Source: UBA7396 sp964527685
GTDB lineage: Bacteria; Patescibacteriota; Gracilibacteria; BD1-5; UBA6164
Assembly: GCA_964527685.1 (NCBI GenBank)
Contig: CAZGOC010000001.1
Span: 1 to 64,000 of the forward strand
Length of the DNA: 64,000 nucleotides
Direction: 5' to 3'
Shown here: one piece after another, positions 33,181 through 44,118 of the stretch
How positions within the stretch are numbered: the stretch's first letter is position 1
Layout of the letters: each line of letters starts with the position of its first letter
Translations under genes and position numbers: made by a program
Notes under the pieces: model-generated
What the model saw: only the letters and a program-made list of their open reading frames with translations
Databases searched by the model: none
Told to the model about the DNA's origin: nothing

Positions 33181-34887
33181 TTAAATTCAAAGTTGTTTTC
33201 TTTTTGCTTCACTTTTTTCTTCTTGAATTTTTCTTGAAGCTTCATCTTCTAAAGTTCAAACTTTAATATATTTAGAAAATATTGGGGATAATTTTTTAAA
33301 TTGTTTAAAACTTTCAATAAAAAGTCTTCTATAACTTTGATGCCCCCATGGAGTTGTTCTCATTTCAAATACATAAGCAATTTGACCAGGATTCATTTCA
33401 AAAGTTGTTCTAACAAGATGTCATAAAGCACATACATATTCACTTAAATAACAATTATCAATTATTACTTTTTTAGCAAGTAGTGTTGATTTAGTCATAA
33501 CTTCATCATATGCTTTTTTAAAATCTTCCATTCAAGGTAAATCTATATATTCAGGATAATCATATCCATGAACTGCTGTAGCTCATTGCCATAATTGTTG
33601 TGAAGCTCTATGTCTTTGTATATCTCTGTAAGCACCAAAATCAACTAAATATTCAAACATAACAGTTGAATGTTGTAATGCTCTTGGCATACGATCATAA
33701 TTTCACCTATCTCAAAAAGCTAATTTCATCAAAACATCTTTATCTCAGTTATCCATTTCATTTATTATATCCATACATTCATTATATGAAAGTCAATCTT
33801 TTCTTGATGTTTCAAAAAGTATAGAAGCACAGATATGATCATCTAAATCTCATTCAAAAATTATATTTACTCTATCATTATCCTCTATTCATTGATATAA
33901 CCCTATTTCATCATCTTCTTTTACATCATTACTTCAAAGTAACTCTTCAACATAATCTTGTAATTTTGTTCTTCTTGATATTTCATATTCAGATATTCAA
34001 ACATGTTTTAATAATCATGGTGAAAGTTTTAAAGCTTCCTCATGCATTAAAGCCGCAACAGTTCTAACTTCTTCTAAAGAATGACTCATCATCCATGAAA
34101 GATGTGATTCTAAAGTTCTTGTTGAGAAACTAGCTCATAAAGATGTACAAACATTTGCAGGGAGTAGATATCTAACTATATCAAAAGTTTTAGCATTAAG
34201 AGTATTTTCATAAACCCTATCTGAAGAAAACTCTTTTTTATTAACTATTTTATTTGTAGCTAGTGCTTCTTTTACTTTTGGTAAATATTCTAAATAAGTG
34301 TCAATTAATTCATTAGTAATACTTTTAATTTCATTTCAATATTTAGAAGTTAGTAAATCTAAAGGAAATATTAATGACTCTTTTCAAAAGTGAAGATATC
34401 TAGTTGATTTTTCTTGAAAATCTCAAAGTGCAGGAAATGGAGATTCTATAACTTTTGTAAACACTTGACTTACTCATTCTATAGCAAATCTGATTCTATC
34501 AGCATCTTTTAAACTATTATGACCATAATCAACTCACCATTTTTTTAAGAAATCAGAAGCTTTATTTTCAAAGAAATCAAGATTTAATGATTTTGAATTT
34601 TTTATACTATGAGCTAAGTCATCTAGTGAAATATGTTCTTCAGGAGTTATAATTCATTTTTCTAAAGCAGATGCAGAATCATCAAAGATTTGTAAAAATC
34701 TATCTCTCATTGATAGTGTAGATCTAGAATATTGTCCTACTAAAAAAGCCCAAAGTTGGTTTGATAAAGTATTTTTAGCTGAGTAAATATTTTTATCAGT
34801 ATTTGTAAAAAAATAATCTAAAACTACTTTTTCATTTTCAGAGTATTCTCTTTTATTTTGTAATGGAGCAAAAGTTCAACTAATCAT
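33181..34887 (-). CDS. Two-domain ThyX-like protein (flavin-dependent thymidylate synthase family)
   Basis: 568 residues, about twice a normal ThyX. The first half has TLSNQLWAFLVGQYSRSTLSMRDRFLQIF, YGHNSLKDADRIRFAIEGVSQVFTK and GDFQEKSTRYLHF. The second half repeats the fold with VDFGAYRDIQRHRASQQLWQG, GYDYPEYIDLPG, GHLVRTTFEMNPGQIAYVFEMRTTPWGH. The RHR of the ThyX motif is kept, but the following S-x-N-E part of RHRxxSxNExSxR is not. It could be a genuine dTMP synthase of the long CPR type or a divergent flavoprotein. No thyA is seen in the window. Confidence 0.78.
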
Positions 34888-34974
34888 ACAAAATAGTTAA
34901 AATATAAAATATTATTTAAATTTTTTTAATATCTTTATGATAAAAAACAATATATATTGTATCAAATGTAAAAA

Positions 34975-34996
34975 AAAATCAAATTAATTTGATTTT
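34975..34996. repeat. Palindrome upstream of the ThyX-like gene
   Basis: AAAATCAAATT / AATTTGATTTT forms a 22-base perfect palindrome. It could be a second terminator for the gene at 35121 or an operator for the ThyX-like gene, whose start is 88 bases away. Confidence 0.45.
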
Positions 34997-35066
34997 AATA
35001 AGCTCTAATATTAAACCTAAAATTAAATTTACATTGTTTGTTTTTAATATATTTATTTTTTATACT

Positions 35067-35100
35067 AAAAAAATAGAATAGTTTTTTTATTCTATTTTTA
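35067..35100 (-). terminator. Terminator after the 390-residue hypothetical gene
   Basis: Stem AAAAATAGAATA / TATTCTATTTTT with an eight-base T-rich loop, 21 bases beyond the minus-strand stop at 35121. Confidence 0.7.
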
Positions 35101-35120
35101 TTAATTTTTATTAATTATTT

Positions 35121-36293
35121 TTATCTATAATTAGTTCCAATTCATATAGACATTTTATATTCTCCTCATAAACAATCACTACGTCTAACCCAAGAAAAAG
35201 TTCTAGTTTCTCAATCTGGAGTTTTTAAATTAAAATCAGAACAATAATTTCAGTTTTTCATTAATTCATTTATTAAAGCTGTTTCAGTATCTCAATAAAT
35301 ACTTTGAAATAAAGTTCAATTATTTATTCTTGTTATAGTTTCATCTCTTGTTAAACCTAATGCTCAAGGATAAAGTCAATTAAAACTTATTCATTTTTCT
35401 GGCAATATAAGTCAAGGATTTTCTTCTGGAATAGTTGTATGTTTTACTTTTGTATTTGTAAAATTCATTATAAATTGAGATTTATTCCAAGCAAAATCAA
35501 GAGTTCTTGCAATTAATCTAAAGAAAAATAATCTATATAATAATTTTTCAGGAATTCAAATATTAAGTATTTTATTAACATTTTTAACATATTCTAATAT
35601 TACTAAAGATGTATCTAGATTAATTCAATTATTTTTTCAAGCTAATTTTAATCATTGATTAAATTCTCAATTTGTTACATTTGTTCAAACTCTTACCTGA
35701 AAAGAATTACTTAACCCTCAAAAATTATCTTCTAATCAAACACTATTCCATGATATTTTTTTTCAATTTTTAAGTTCAAGAATTAATCATTCATATCATT
35801 TTAAATTTTCTAATTTAGCTAAAAAATTATTGGCTATTTTAGCTGATTCTTCTACATAATAAGTTTCTAATACTTTGTTTTCTTTAATAGCAAGAAGTAA
35901 TTCTCTTAAAGAAGATGCTCAAATTCATTCAACATAACCAGGAGTAAGTATTAAAGGATTATTACTAGTAGAATTTTTTATATTTTTTTCTTTTAAAAAT
36001 ACTGCTAATAATGGAGGTGTAACAACATTTAAGGTATTATTATCTGAAATTCCATTAATAGGATTTGAAAGCATATCTAATCAATATGCTCTAGTAAGAA
36101 TTAATTGTTCCAAAATTCTAATTTTTTCAATTAAACTTTCATTAAAAAATTGAACTTTATTTGATAATATTTTCCTAATTTCAGTTAAAGTATCCTCTAT
36201 AATTTCGTGTGATTTAATAATATCTCAACTTGAAGTTCTTTTAGTAAAATTTCATTTTTGGTAATAAATATTTTTAAAATCAGCATTAGACAT
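35121..36293 (-). CDS. Hypothetical protein, 390 residues
   Basis: Intact, cytoplasmic-looking protein with a helical N-terminal half (NKVQFFNESLIEKIRILEQLILTRAYG) and a more mixed C-terminal half. The last 100 residues (NGLYPGALGLTRDETITRIN, ELMKNGNYCSDFNLKTPDGE, SIGIGTNYR) have spacing that vaguely recalls a PAS-type fold, but I cannot assign a family. It diverges from the zincin-like gene at 36430. Confidence 0.6.
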
Positions 36294-36389
36294 ATCTTTT
36301 ATTTTTAAATTTTAAAATATAAGACTCTATACTATACATTTTTTAAAAAACACAAATTTTTTTGCAAAATAAAAAAAAATGTGTTAAAC

Positions 36390-36401
36390 TTACTTAAGTA
36401 A
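36390..36401. promoter_or_regulatory. 12-base palindrome between divergent genes
   Basis: TTACTTAAGTAA, perfectly symmetrical, 28 bases upstream of the ATG at 36430 and in the promoter zone shared with the divergent gene. A regulator site is possible, but chance cannot be excluded in AT-rich DNA. Confidence 0.3.
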
Positions 36402-36429
36402 TATTTTAAAAAAATAACCCAAATTATAT

Positions 36430-37794
36430 ATGTCACAAGAAATACAATGATTAAAAATTTGAGAAAAATTTCAAATTCAAGATGCTTTAGATAATATAAC
36501 AAAATTAGAAGCTTTAAGGAAATCAAATAAAGAATTAGTTAATTGATTAAAAAATCGTAGTGAAAATGAATTAAAACTTTATGCAAAATGAATTTTAGAG
36601 CAAAAAATATCATATGCTAGTGATGATTATTTTCCTGAATTAAAATGAGGAAAAATAACTGATGAACTTATAACTCAAGAAGTTATAAGAATAAAAGATA
36701 GAGTAAAAAACTCTTGAGCTAAAAACATGGATGATATGTGATATTTACTTGTAACTTTTTTAGAAAAGATCTGACAAGTTGAGACAAAAAAAGAGGAAAA
36801 TAAAGCAAAAATAGTTGGAGACACTAGATATGAAATTTGAAAAACAAATAATAGTTTAACTGAACCTGAAACAATTGCTATAATTAATGCCTCTAAAAAA
36901 ATAGTTTATGAGCAATCTCCAACACCTGTAAAAGAAATAAAACATCAAGAAGTTAACCCAATTTTAGACAAAAATTTAGGATTTCAAATGAATAAAGAAG
37001 TAAAAATAATGCTTGAAAAATGAGAAATATGAAAAATAAATTCTTTACAAAATATGCCTTGAGTATCATTTATAAAATATGATAATCAAGAAGTTATGAA
37101 CAAATCATGGTGAAGAATTACAGCTTTTACAGAAAATGATACTATAGATTTTAAAGACCCAAAATCATGGAGTTATGCTTGATGACATGATTTATCATCA
37201 GAAAGTATAGCTAATTATTTTAATAGATTTAAAAACCTAACATCAGCAGAAACAGCATTAAAAAATAATTTAAAAAATACTTGAATTATAAAAGAAGAAA
37301 AAAACTGAAAAATTAAATGAATAGAAAATAAAGCAGTTCTTGTAATGTTTTATCCAGAGTGAGATAAAGTAAAATTTAATTGAGCAGAGATGAATTGAAA
37401 TGCAATTAGAGAAAAAATTAAATGATGATTAAATCATGAACTTGCTCACTGATTATACTTTACAAATCCTGAATTTAAAAAAATTACTCATGATGTTTGG
37501 GACTCTCTTGATGAAAAAACAAGAAAAGAGATTTCTTGAGCGCTTAGTAAAAACTATAAAAATGTCAAGTTTCATCCTACAGAATTTTTATCTTATATTA
37601 TATTTACTTGAGATAAAAAAGATATTATAAGTAATACAGTGCCAGAAAAAGAAAAAAAACATTGACTTGAATATAGTGAAAATTATGTTGATATGTTAAG
37701 AGATTTAGTACTTTGAATTTTAAACACAAAAATTACATATCCATCAGATGATATAAAGTCATTTTTTGTTAATAATCAAGAAATAGAGAAATAA
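36430..37794 (+). CDS. Zincin-like protein with HELAH motif
   Basis: 454 residues, no signal peptide. The N-terminal 200 residues are helical and Lys/Glu-rich. The C-terminal part contains GGLNHELAHGLYFTNPEFKK at residues about 332-351; HELAH fits the HExxH zinc-binding catalytic motif of zincin metallopeptidases. A third ligand could be a downstream Glu or His (HPTEFLSYIIF is a candidate), but this is not certain. Followed six bases later by the remnant insertion element. Substrate unknown. It may act on self proteins, since it lacks an export signal. Confidence 0.65.
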
Positions 37795-37828
37795 CTATAA
37801 AGGGAGTATGCAAAAATTTGTATAAATA

Positions 37829-37871
37829 TATAGTAATTATAAGAAAAAAACTTGTAATTACTATTTTTTTG
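37829..37871 (+). terminator. Terminator-like hairpin at the left end of the element
   Basis: ATAGTAATTA-AAG pairs with CTT-TAATTACTAT around an A7 loop and is followed by T7. It may end transcription of the zincin-like gene. Confidence 0.6.
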
Positions 37872-38182
37872 TAGCTAAAAATAATACCTTTTCTAGTGAA
37901 GTTTTTGTAGAAAAAATAACTCCCCCGATTTTGTTACTCTCTTTATTTGTCTATGAAGTCATTTTATAATATTTGTAGTATAAATAAGTATTTTTAAATC
38001 ATATTAAATATTTAAAATAATTTGATAATTCATCCCAATTATTTTTCCATTTCTGCTTCCATCATTTTTTCTAACATTGATTAGGTTATTTATTTGAGAA
38101 AATTTTGTATTTCTGTATTATTTTTATCATATTTATTACTTATCATATTCTTAATATTAAAATATTAAATTGTAAATATTTA

Positions 38183-38217
38183 AAAAAGTTAGATATTTTT
38201 ATTATCTAACTTTTTTC
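38183..38217. terminator. Hairpin inside the right part of the element
   Basis: AAAAAAGTTAGATA / TTATCTAACTTTTTT with a six-base loop; symmetrical A/T runs allow termination from either side, including of the minus-strand hydrolase gene ending at 38309. Confidence 0.7.
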
Positions 38218-38308
38218 ATTTACTAAAAAATTTTTTATAGTCTCTTATAATTAATACAAATTTTCTATTTACACAAATTTTTGCATATTTTCCCCTAAAA
38301 AATATTTT

Positions 38309-40342
38309 TTATTTTAATCTAAATTCAAATTTATCATCTATATGAGTATCTTTTAAAGCACTCAAACATCTTACAATATTATTTTGCCAATTTATAGGTG
38401 ATGAGGCATAGATACTTCAGTTTTTGTTTCAATATCTTGAAAGTTTATCCATAGTATTATATTTTCCTAAAAATTGATTATTTAAAGTCTTCCCCATCCA
38501 ATAAACTCAGTTTCTTGGATTATCAAAGTCCCATGTTCATCAAGAGTCAGTATTTCAAATATTTCAAACATTGTATGAAGTTTTTAAATTTCTTCATAGT
38601 CAACTTTCAGCTAAACCTATACACATCATAAAACTTGGATCTATTTTAGCATCAGCTGATTCTTCAACCCACATATCCCAATTATTAAAATCAGAAGTTG
38701 CATATTTTGAAAGTAAGTCTTTTTGTCTTTCTATTTCAGTATCTCAAGTAAGCTTAAATACAACTAAATTTTTTAACAATTCTCACTCATATTCATCTCA
38801 AGTATTTTCTTTGTAATCGTCCATATATTTATAAGCATATTTTTGTTCTTTTGGAATAAATACTTCTTTTAAATGTGTCAAATCAAGATAGTTTAATGGA
38901 TCAATATATTCTTTATCTTTAAATACTTCGAAATGTAAATGTGGTCCTGTTGTCATAGGTCAAGCTCAAAAAGTTCAAACTTCTCACCCACTTTTTGCTA
39001 TTACATCTCAAGCTTTTACCATATCATATTCTTTTACTAAAGCCTCATTTATATGTCAATAAACAGTTACAAATCAATTAGCATGTTTTAAAACCATATA
39101 AGCATATCATTCATCAGTTGGAGCTTTCAAATAAGTTACATATCAATCAGCTGGAGCTTTTATTTCAGTTCATTGTGGAGTTCTAATATCAATTGCATCA
39201 TGAGTAGATCAAACTTCTGTAGTATAATCTCTATCTCTATAATATGCACTTAATCATCTTATTGGCTCAACTGGCCAAGAAAATACATTTTTTTTATTTT
39301 GAGAAAATGGTTTTAAACTTCCCTCTAAAGTTAGTATTTTACTTAATTTCATACAATTATTATCTTGACTATCTCAAAAATCAACTATTTCATTTGAATT
39401 ATTAAGTAGATTTTCATCTATATATTTACAATTATATTTATTTAATATTTCATCCTTTTGGCTTTTTAATTTTCTATTATTTTGAATTATTTTTATTTTT
39501 AAAGATATATCTACATTCATTTTATCTTTTAAATATTGAGTAAATAATTCTTCTTGTCATTTTGTATAATCTAGTATTTTTTGTTTAAAAATCTTTTTTT
39601 CTTTTAAAGATTTCTTTTTAATTTCTTCTTGCTCTTTATTATCTTTTTGTTCTTTTTGTTTTTTTTGTAATTCAAGTTTTTTAACAAACATTTCTTTTAT
39701 AAGTTTTCTATATTGTTCAACAAGTGATTGTCATGTTACTTCAAGTAGTGTAGAAAAATGCAATTCAGACAATATATCTCAAAGTGTTCCATCTGATAAT
39801 AATGCTGTTTTTAATGAATCTATATCTTTATTGTCTGTTGAATATAATGTATTTTGTTTTTTATATATATGTGAAATATAGTCAAGCAATATCTTTTTAT
39901 TTTCATAAATTTCTTTATTTTTTTCGTCTATATCATTTTTTGTTTTATTAATATCCATTTGTAATTCTACTATTGTTCTACTTATAGATAAAATTTCTTT
40001 TTGATTATTTTCTATATCTTCATCAAGTAATGCAAGAGTTTCTTCTAAATTATTAACTCTTGAAGTTAAAACTGATTTTTTAGTATCTAATTCTTCAATT
40101 TTTTCATCATTTTTAGATCTAATAGTTTCAAACATCATTATTTTATTTTGAGTTTCAAAAAAATTAACATCTTCTTTTAATATATCATTTCATTTATTGT
40201 ATATATTGTTGTATTGCTCTTGTTTAAAATTATCCATTATTTTTCATCTAATTTGCTTTGAGTATTGTAGTGAAGCAAAAGTATTTAAAATACTAGAATT
40301 TAATAAAAGTATAAGAATAACTTGAGAAAATATTTTTTTCAT
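38309..40342 (-). CDS. Exported peptidoglycan hydrolase: coiled coil, M23 peptidase, glucosaminidase-like domain
   Basis: 677 residues. A signal peptide (KKIFSQVILILLLNSSILNTFA) is followed by a long coiled coil (about 50-290, EnvC-like). The M23 domain has STHDAIDIRTPQGTEIKAP (HxxxD, about 379), VTVYGHINEALVK and the second metal motif GPHLHFEVF (about 466). The C-terminal 120 residues (SADAKIDPSFMMCIGLAESG, NVGNIGNTDSGGTWDF, LSRYGNKNGSIYASS) look like a lysozyme-fold N-acetylglucosaminidase domain. The protein may therefore cut both peptide and glycan bonds of the wall, for cell separation or for attack on another cell. Confidence 0.85.
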
Positions 40343-40457
40343 TTTTTAATTTTTTATTTTTTAATTTTTTGTTTTTAAATTACACTTTAATTATAGCATA
40401 TAAAAAATATAAAATCAAAAAAGTTTCTTGACTTTATGTATTTTTTTATTTTAAATA

Positions 40458-41987
40458 TTAATCCTCTTGCTTTCTATAACTAAGACTTTCTGCGATATGG
40501 TTTATTTTTATATTTTCACTTTGTTCTAAATCCGCTATAGTTCTTGATAATTTAAGTATTTTATAATAGCTTCTAGCTGATAAATTCATTGAATTTATAG
40601 CACTATTTAATAAAGCCTCACTTTCTTTATCTAATTTACAAAATTCTTTTACTTGATTTGATGACATTTGACTATTATTTGTAATTTTTAATTTTTCAAA
40701 TCTTTTTAATTGCATATTTCTTGCTATTTTTACTCTGTTAAAAATAGCAAAACTACTTTCCTCTTTAGTTTCTTTATTCTTAGCAAAATCCTCAATTTTA
40801 ACTTTAGGAACTTCTATCATCATATCAATTCTGTCAATCATAGGTCAAGAAAGCTTTTTTGAGTATTTTTTGATTTGATCTAAAGAACAAACACATTCTT
40901 TATCTGGATCAGTAGCATAGCCACAAGGGCATGGATTCATAGCTCAAAGTAGTATAAATTTAGCTGGATAATTATATGATGAATTAACTCTATTTACTGA
41001 TATAGTTCCATCTTCTAAAGGTTGTCTTAAAACTTCTAAAACTGTTTTGGGAAATTCTAAAACTTCATCTAAAAATAAAACTCATTTATGTGCTAGAGAT
41101 ATTTCTCAAGGTTTTGCATTTCTTCATCATCAAATAATTGATATAGAACTTGCAGTATGATGAATAGTTCTAAAAGGTCTTTTTGTAATAATTGGATTTT
41201 CTTTTGTTAAAAGTCATGATATTGAGTAAATTTTTGATACTTCTATTATTTCATCTAAAGTCATTTCTGGTAAAATAGTAGAAAATGTTTTAGCAAGTAG
41301 GGTTTTTCAACTTCAAGGAGGTCAAGATAAAATTATATTATGCATTCAAGCAGCACTTATTTCAAGAGCTCTTTTTGCTTGAGTTTGTCATATAATATGA
41401 GAAAAATCATATTTATTTTCTATATTTTTTAAAATAGAATTTATATTTATTTTTTCTGGGTTTTTTATTTCTTCATTTCAAGATAAAAAAGAAACTATTT
41501 GTTTAATATTTTTAACAGCAAAAATATTAATCCCCTCAATAATTGAAGCTTCAAAATAATTATCATATGGAATAAAAATATTTTTAAATCCTCTTTCTAA
41601 AGCTCAAATAACACTTGGTAGTATAGAACTAATTCATCTCAAACTTCAATCAAGTGATAATTCTCATAAAAATATAGAATTTTTTAAATACTCATTTTCT
41701 TCTATAATTCACATATGATTTAAAATTCAAATTGATATTGGTAAATCATATGAAGGTCATGATTTTTTTATATCTGCTGGAGCTAAATTTATAGTAATTT
41801 TTGATGGAGGTAATGGCATAAAAGAAGATTTTAATGCACTTCTAATCCTCTCTTTTGATTCTTGAACTGATGTGTCAGGAAGTCAAACTATTGTGAAATT
41901 TGGCAATCAATTATTTATATCTGTTTCTATTTCTATCAAATCACTTTCAAGTCAATTAACTCAAATACTATAAATTTTTGAAATCAT
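40458..41987 (-). CDS. comM: YifB/ComM-family AAA+ ATPase (Mg-chelatase-like)
   Basis: 509 residues, family length. The N-terminal domain starts ISKIYSIGVNGLESDLIEIETDI, with a Lon-type fold. The ATPase part has Walker A ILSGPPGSGKTLLAKT (about 220), Walker B LFLDEVLEF, and the family motif NPCPCGY with two further Cys. The C-terminus has LSARSYYKILKLSRTIADLE. ComM homologues act as helicases promoting branch migration in natural transformation; that role here is inferred. PilD, which is also used by DNA-uptake pili, lies 9 kb away. Confidence 0.93.
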
Positions 41988-42127
41988 AAAATATTTTTAT
42001 ATACTATATATATAATAAAGTATATTAATTATTTTTTATATTGCAAATATTTTTAAAAAATAAAATTTTACAACTAAAAAAAACTAACTATAATTGTAAT
42101 TAACTTTTAATTTAAAAACTTTAAAAA

Positions 42128-42697
42128 ATGGGACATATATTTTTTATAATGTGAATATCGTGAGCTTGAAAATGAACTTTAATTAAAAATTTAAAGTCTT
42201 TAAATTTATCAAATTTATTAATTCCCCTTTCTTATAAAACAAGAAATATTAGAGAAAATGAAGTAAACTGAGTTGATCGATATTTTATATCAATAGAAGA
42301 TTTTTTCTCTCAAGTTCAGGATGGAAAATTTTTAGAATATGCTAAGGTTCATAATTTAGATTTTTATTGAACAAAATTTGAAGATATAATTGATAAATGA
42401 ATTAATTTATGAAAAAAAGTTGTAAAAGAAATTGATATAATTTGACTTAAAGAATTAAGAGTAAATCACCCAGAACTTGACTTAAAATACACAACTATTT
42501 TTCTTGATATCCCTATTGAAATATTAAAACAAAGAATTGAAAAAAGATGAGCATTTATGTCTAATGATGAATTTGAAAATAGAATAAATAGTGCAAAAAA
42601 TGAAATTTTTGAATCAAAAAAACTTTGTGATTATATAATAGATGCTTCAAAAAGCGAAGATGAAGTTTTAAATGAAGTTTTAAAAATTATAAAATAA
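42128..42697 (+). CDS. gmk: Guanylate kinase
   Basis: 189 residues. P-loop GISGAGKGTL at residues 9-18, with three TGA glycines. PLSYKTRNIRENEVNGVDRYFIS is the GMP-binding segment, and DIIGLKELR with FLDIPIEILKQRIEKRG follows. It phosphorylates GMP to GDP. The usual TTR of the GMP-binding loop reads KTR here. Its stop codon abuts that of the convergent FtsQ-like gene with no spacer. Confidence 0.9.
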
Positions 42698-43657
42698 TTA
42701 TTCATAAATACTTTTTAAGTTTAATTTACATTGAAACTCATCACTTTTTGGACAATATATAATCTTTTGATTAATCCTTAAATCAATATAAACTAACCCA
42801 CTTTTTACAGTAGATAAATGTTTTTTGAAAAATATATTTAATTTATCAAATTGGACTTTTGGTTCTTTTGTTAAATCAAAAATAATAATAATCCCATCTT
42901 TTGTTGTTAGATGAAGTTCTTGTTCTTTTAAAAAATAAACTTCTTTTTCTATCTCTATTAAAGATGTATTTTCTAAAATTAAATTTTCTATTTGTTTAAT
43001 ATTGTTTATGTATTCTTTATTTAAAATTTGTTTATAATCTAAAAATAAAGAGTTATTTAATCAAATTATTTCTATTTTTTTAGAATTTTTTGATTCTCTA
43101 GAAGGAATAAAAACTCCATTTTGAGTTATTGTATAATTTTTTTGGTTTATTTTTGTATCAAAAAAATTATCATAACTTTTAAGTGTTATTTTTAAATTAT
43201 CTGGAATAATTTTTTTTATATCTACTAAATTTATATTTGGCTGATGAGAAATTAAAGCTTCTGAAACGAGTTTTTTATCTAATGTAAAAAAAGATTTATA
43301 CCTGTATTTTTCTATAGATTTATAAGCAAGATCTATATTTATAAGATCATCTTCTTTTATTATATCAATTGATTTTATTGTGAAATAATGTGAAAAAGCT
43401 ATCACATAAACAGTTGATAAAATCAAAAAACTCCCTATTAAAAAATAATAAAAGTTAATTTTTTTTATATCAGGAAATGTATTTTCAAACTCTAATCTTG
43501 TTTTAAAAAGTTTATATTTATTTCTCTTAGAAGTATATTTATTTTTACTTTCTATTTGAGAATATAATTTCATTTTTTCTTGTTTTAAATTTCTTTTAAA
43601 TTTTTTTCAAGAAAAATAGTTTTTATACTTTTTTAAAATATTTTGTAAAAAATCCAT
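42698..43657 (-). CDS. FtsQ-like cell-division protein
   Basis: 319 residues. A basic cytoplasmic N-terminus (about 75 residues), one membrane helix (INFYYFLIGSFLILSTVYVIAFS), then a POTRA-like segment beginning HYFTIKSIDIIKEDD and continuing with INLVDIKKIIPDNLKITLKSYD. This is the FtsQ/DivIB layout, and the C-terminal part has LTTKDGIIIIFDLTKEPKVQFDKL, matching the FtsQ beta domain. A divisome scaffold is the likely role. No ftsA/ftsZ is adjacent. The 3' end meets gmk without an intergenic base or terminator. Confidence 0.75.
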
Positions 43658-43659
43658 AA

Positions 43660-44001
43660 TTATTCTAGTTCTAATGAATTAATTTTTTTAAGTAAATTAG
43701 TTGTAAATTCCATCTCATCTCTATATCTAAATCTTATTATTGGCATTTTTCTAAGTACTATATTTTTATTTATTGAAAACTTTATTTCTTGTGCAAATAA
43801 AGCAAGTTCTTTACATAATTTATCTTGATTTGTTATAGAGCTAACAAATATATCTAAATAAGATAAATCAGTAGCAAGACTAACTTCATTTACTGTAATT
43901 AATCAAAAATCTTTTTGCATTTCAATTGTATGGTTCAATAAGCAATTTCAAACTATTTCTTTAAGTTCTGAATTGTATCTATTAAGTCTATTTTCTTTCA
44001 T
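43660..44001 (-). CDS. rbfA: Ribosome-binding factor A
   Basis: 113 residues. NRYNSELKEIVGNCLLNH, LITVNEVSLATDLSYLDIFVSS, and the ending IVLRKMPIIRFRYRDEMEFTTNLLKKI match RbfA, a KH-fold protein that matures the 5' end of 16S rRNA on the 30S. Two bases upstream of the FtsQ-like gene on the same strand, so they are probably cotranscribed. Divergent from rpsU. Confidence 0.85.
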
Positions 44002-44050
44002 TTTTTTATATTAAAAATCTACTTTTTATATAATAGTAAATAGTTTAAAT

Positions 44051-44082
44051 TTGACAAATTTAAATTTTAAATAAAATATACT
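44051..44082 (+). promoter_or_regulatory. Candidate rpsU promoter
   Basis: TTGACA (44051-44056) with two possible -10 boxes, TAAAAT (44072-44077; 15-base spacer) or TATACT (44077-44082; 20-base spacer). Either predicts a leader of about 30 bases ending in the strong SD. Confidence 0.5.
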
Positions 44083-44102
44083 CACTTTAACAATAATTGC
44101 CT

Positions 44103-44111
44103 TAAGGAGGT
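44103..44111 (+). promoter_or_regulatory. Extended Shine-Dalgarno sequence of rpsU
   Basis: TAAGGAGGT is complementary to nine bases of the standard 16S rRNA 3' end and lies seven bases before the ATG. No other typical gene of this window has a comparable motif. Confidence 0.9.
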
Positions 44112-44118
44112 AGAAAAT

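Larger units (their letters stand above)
37801..38296 (-). mobile_element. Internally deleted IS256-type element (MITE-like remnant)
   Basis: The ends are inverted repeats. The left end has TATGCAAAAATTTGT followed by ATAAAT (37808-37828). The right end, read in reverse complement from 38296, has the same TATGCAAAAATTTGT followed by GTAAAT. Both tips begin AGGG. Between them, on the minus strand and in the right order, are two broken fragments resembling an IS256 transposase: MLEKMMEAEMEK (about 38050-38090) and a C-terminal piece with KIGGVIFSTKTSLEKVLFLATKK (37866-37945). Nearly the whole catalytic part is missing. It also fills the 500-base gene-free stretch here. Confidence 0.6.
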
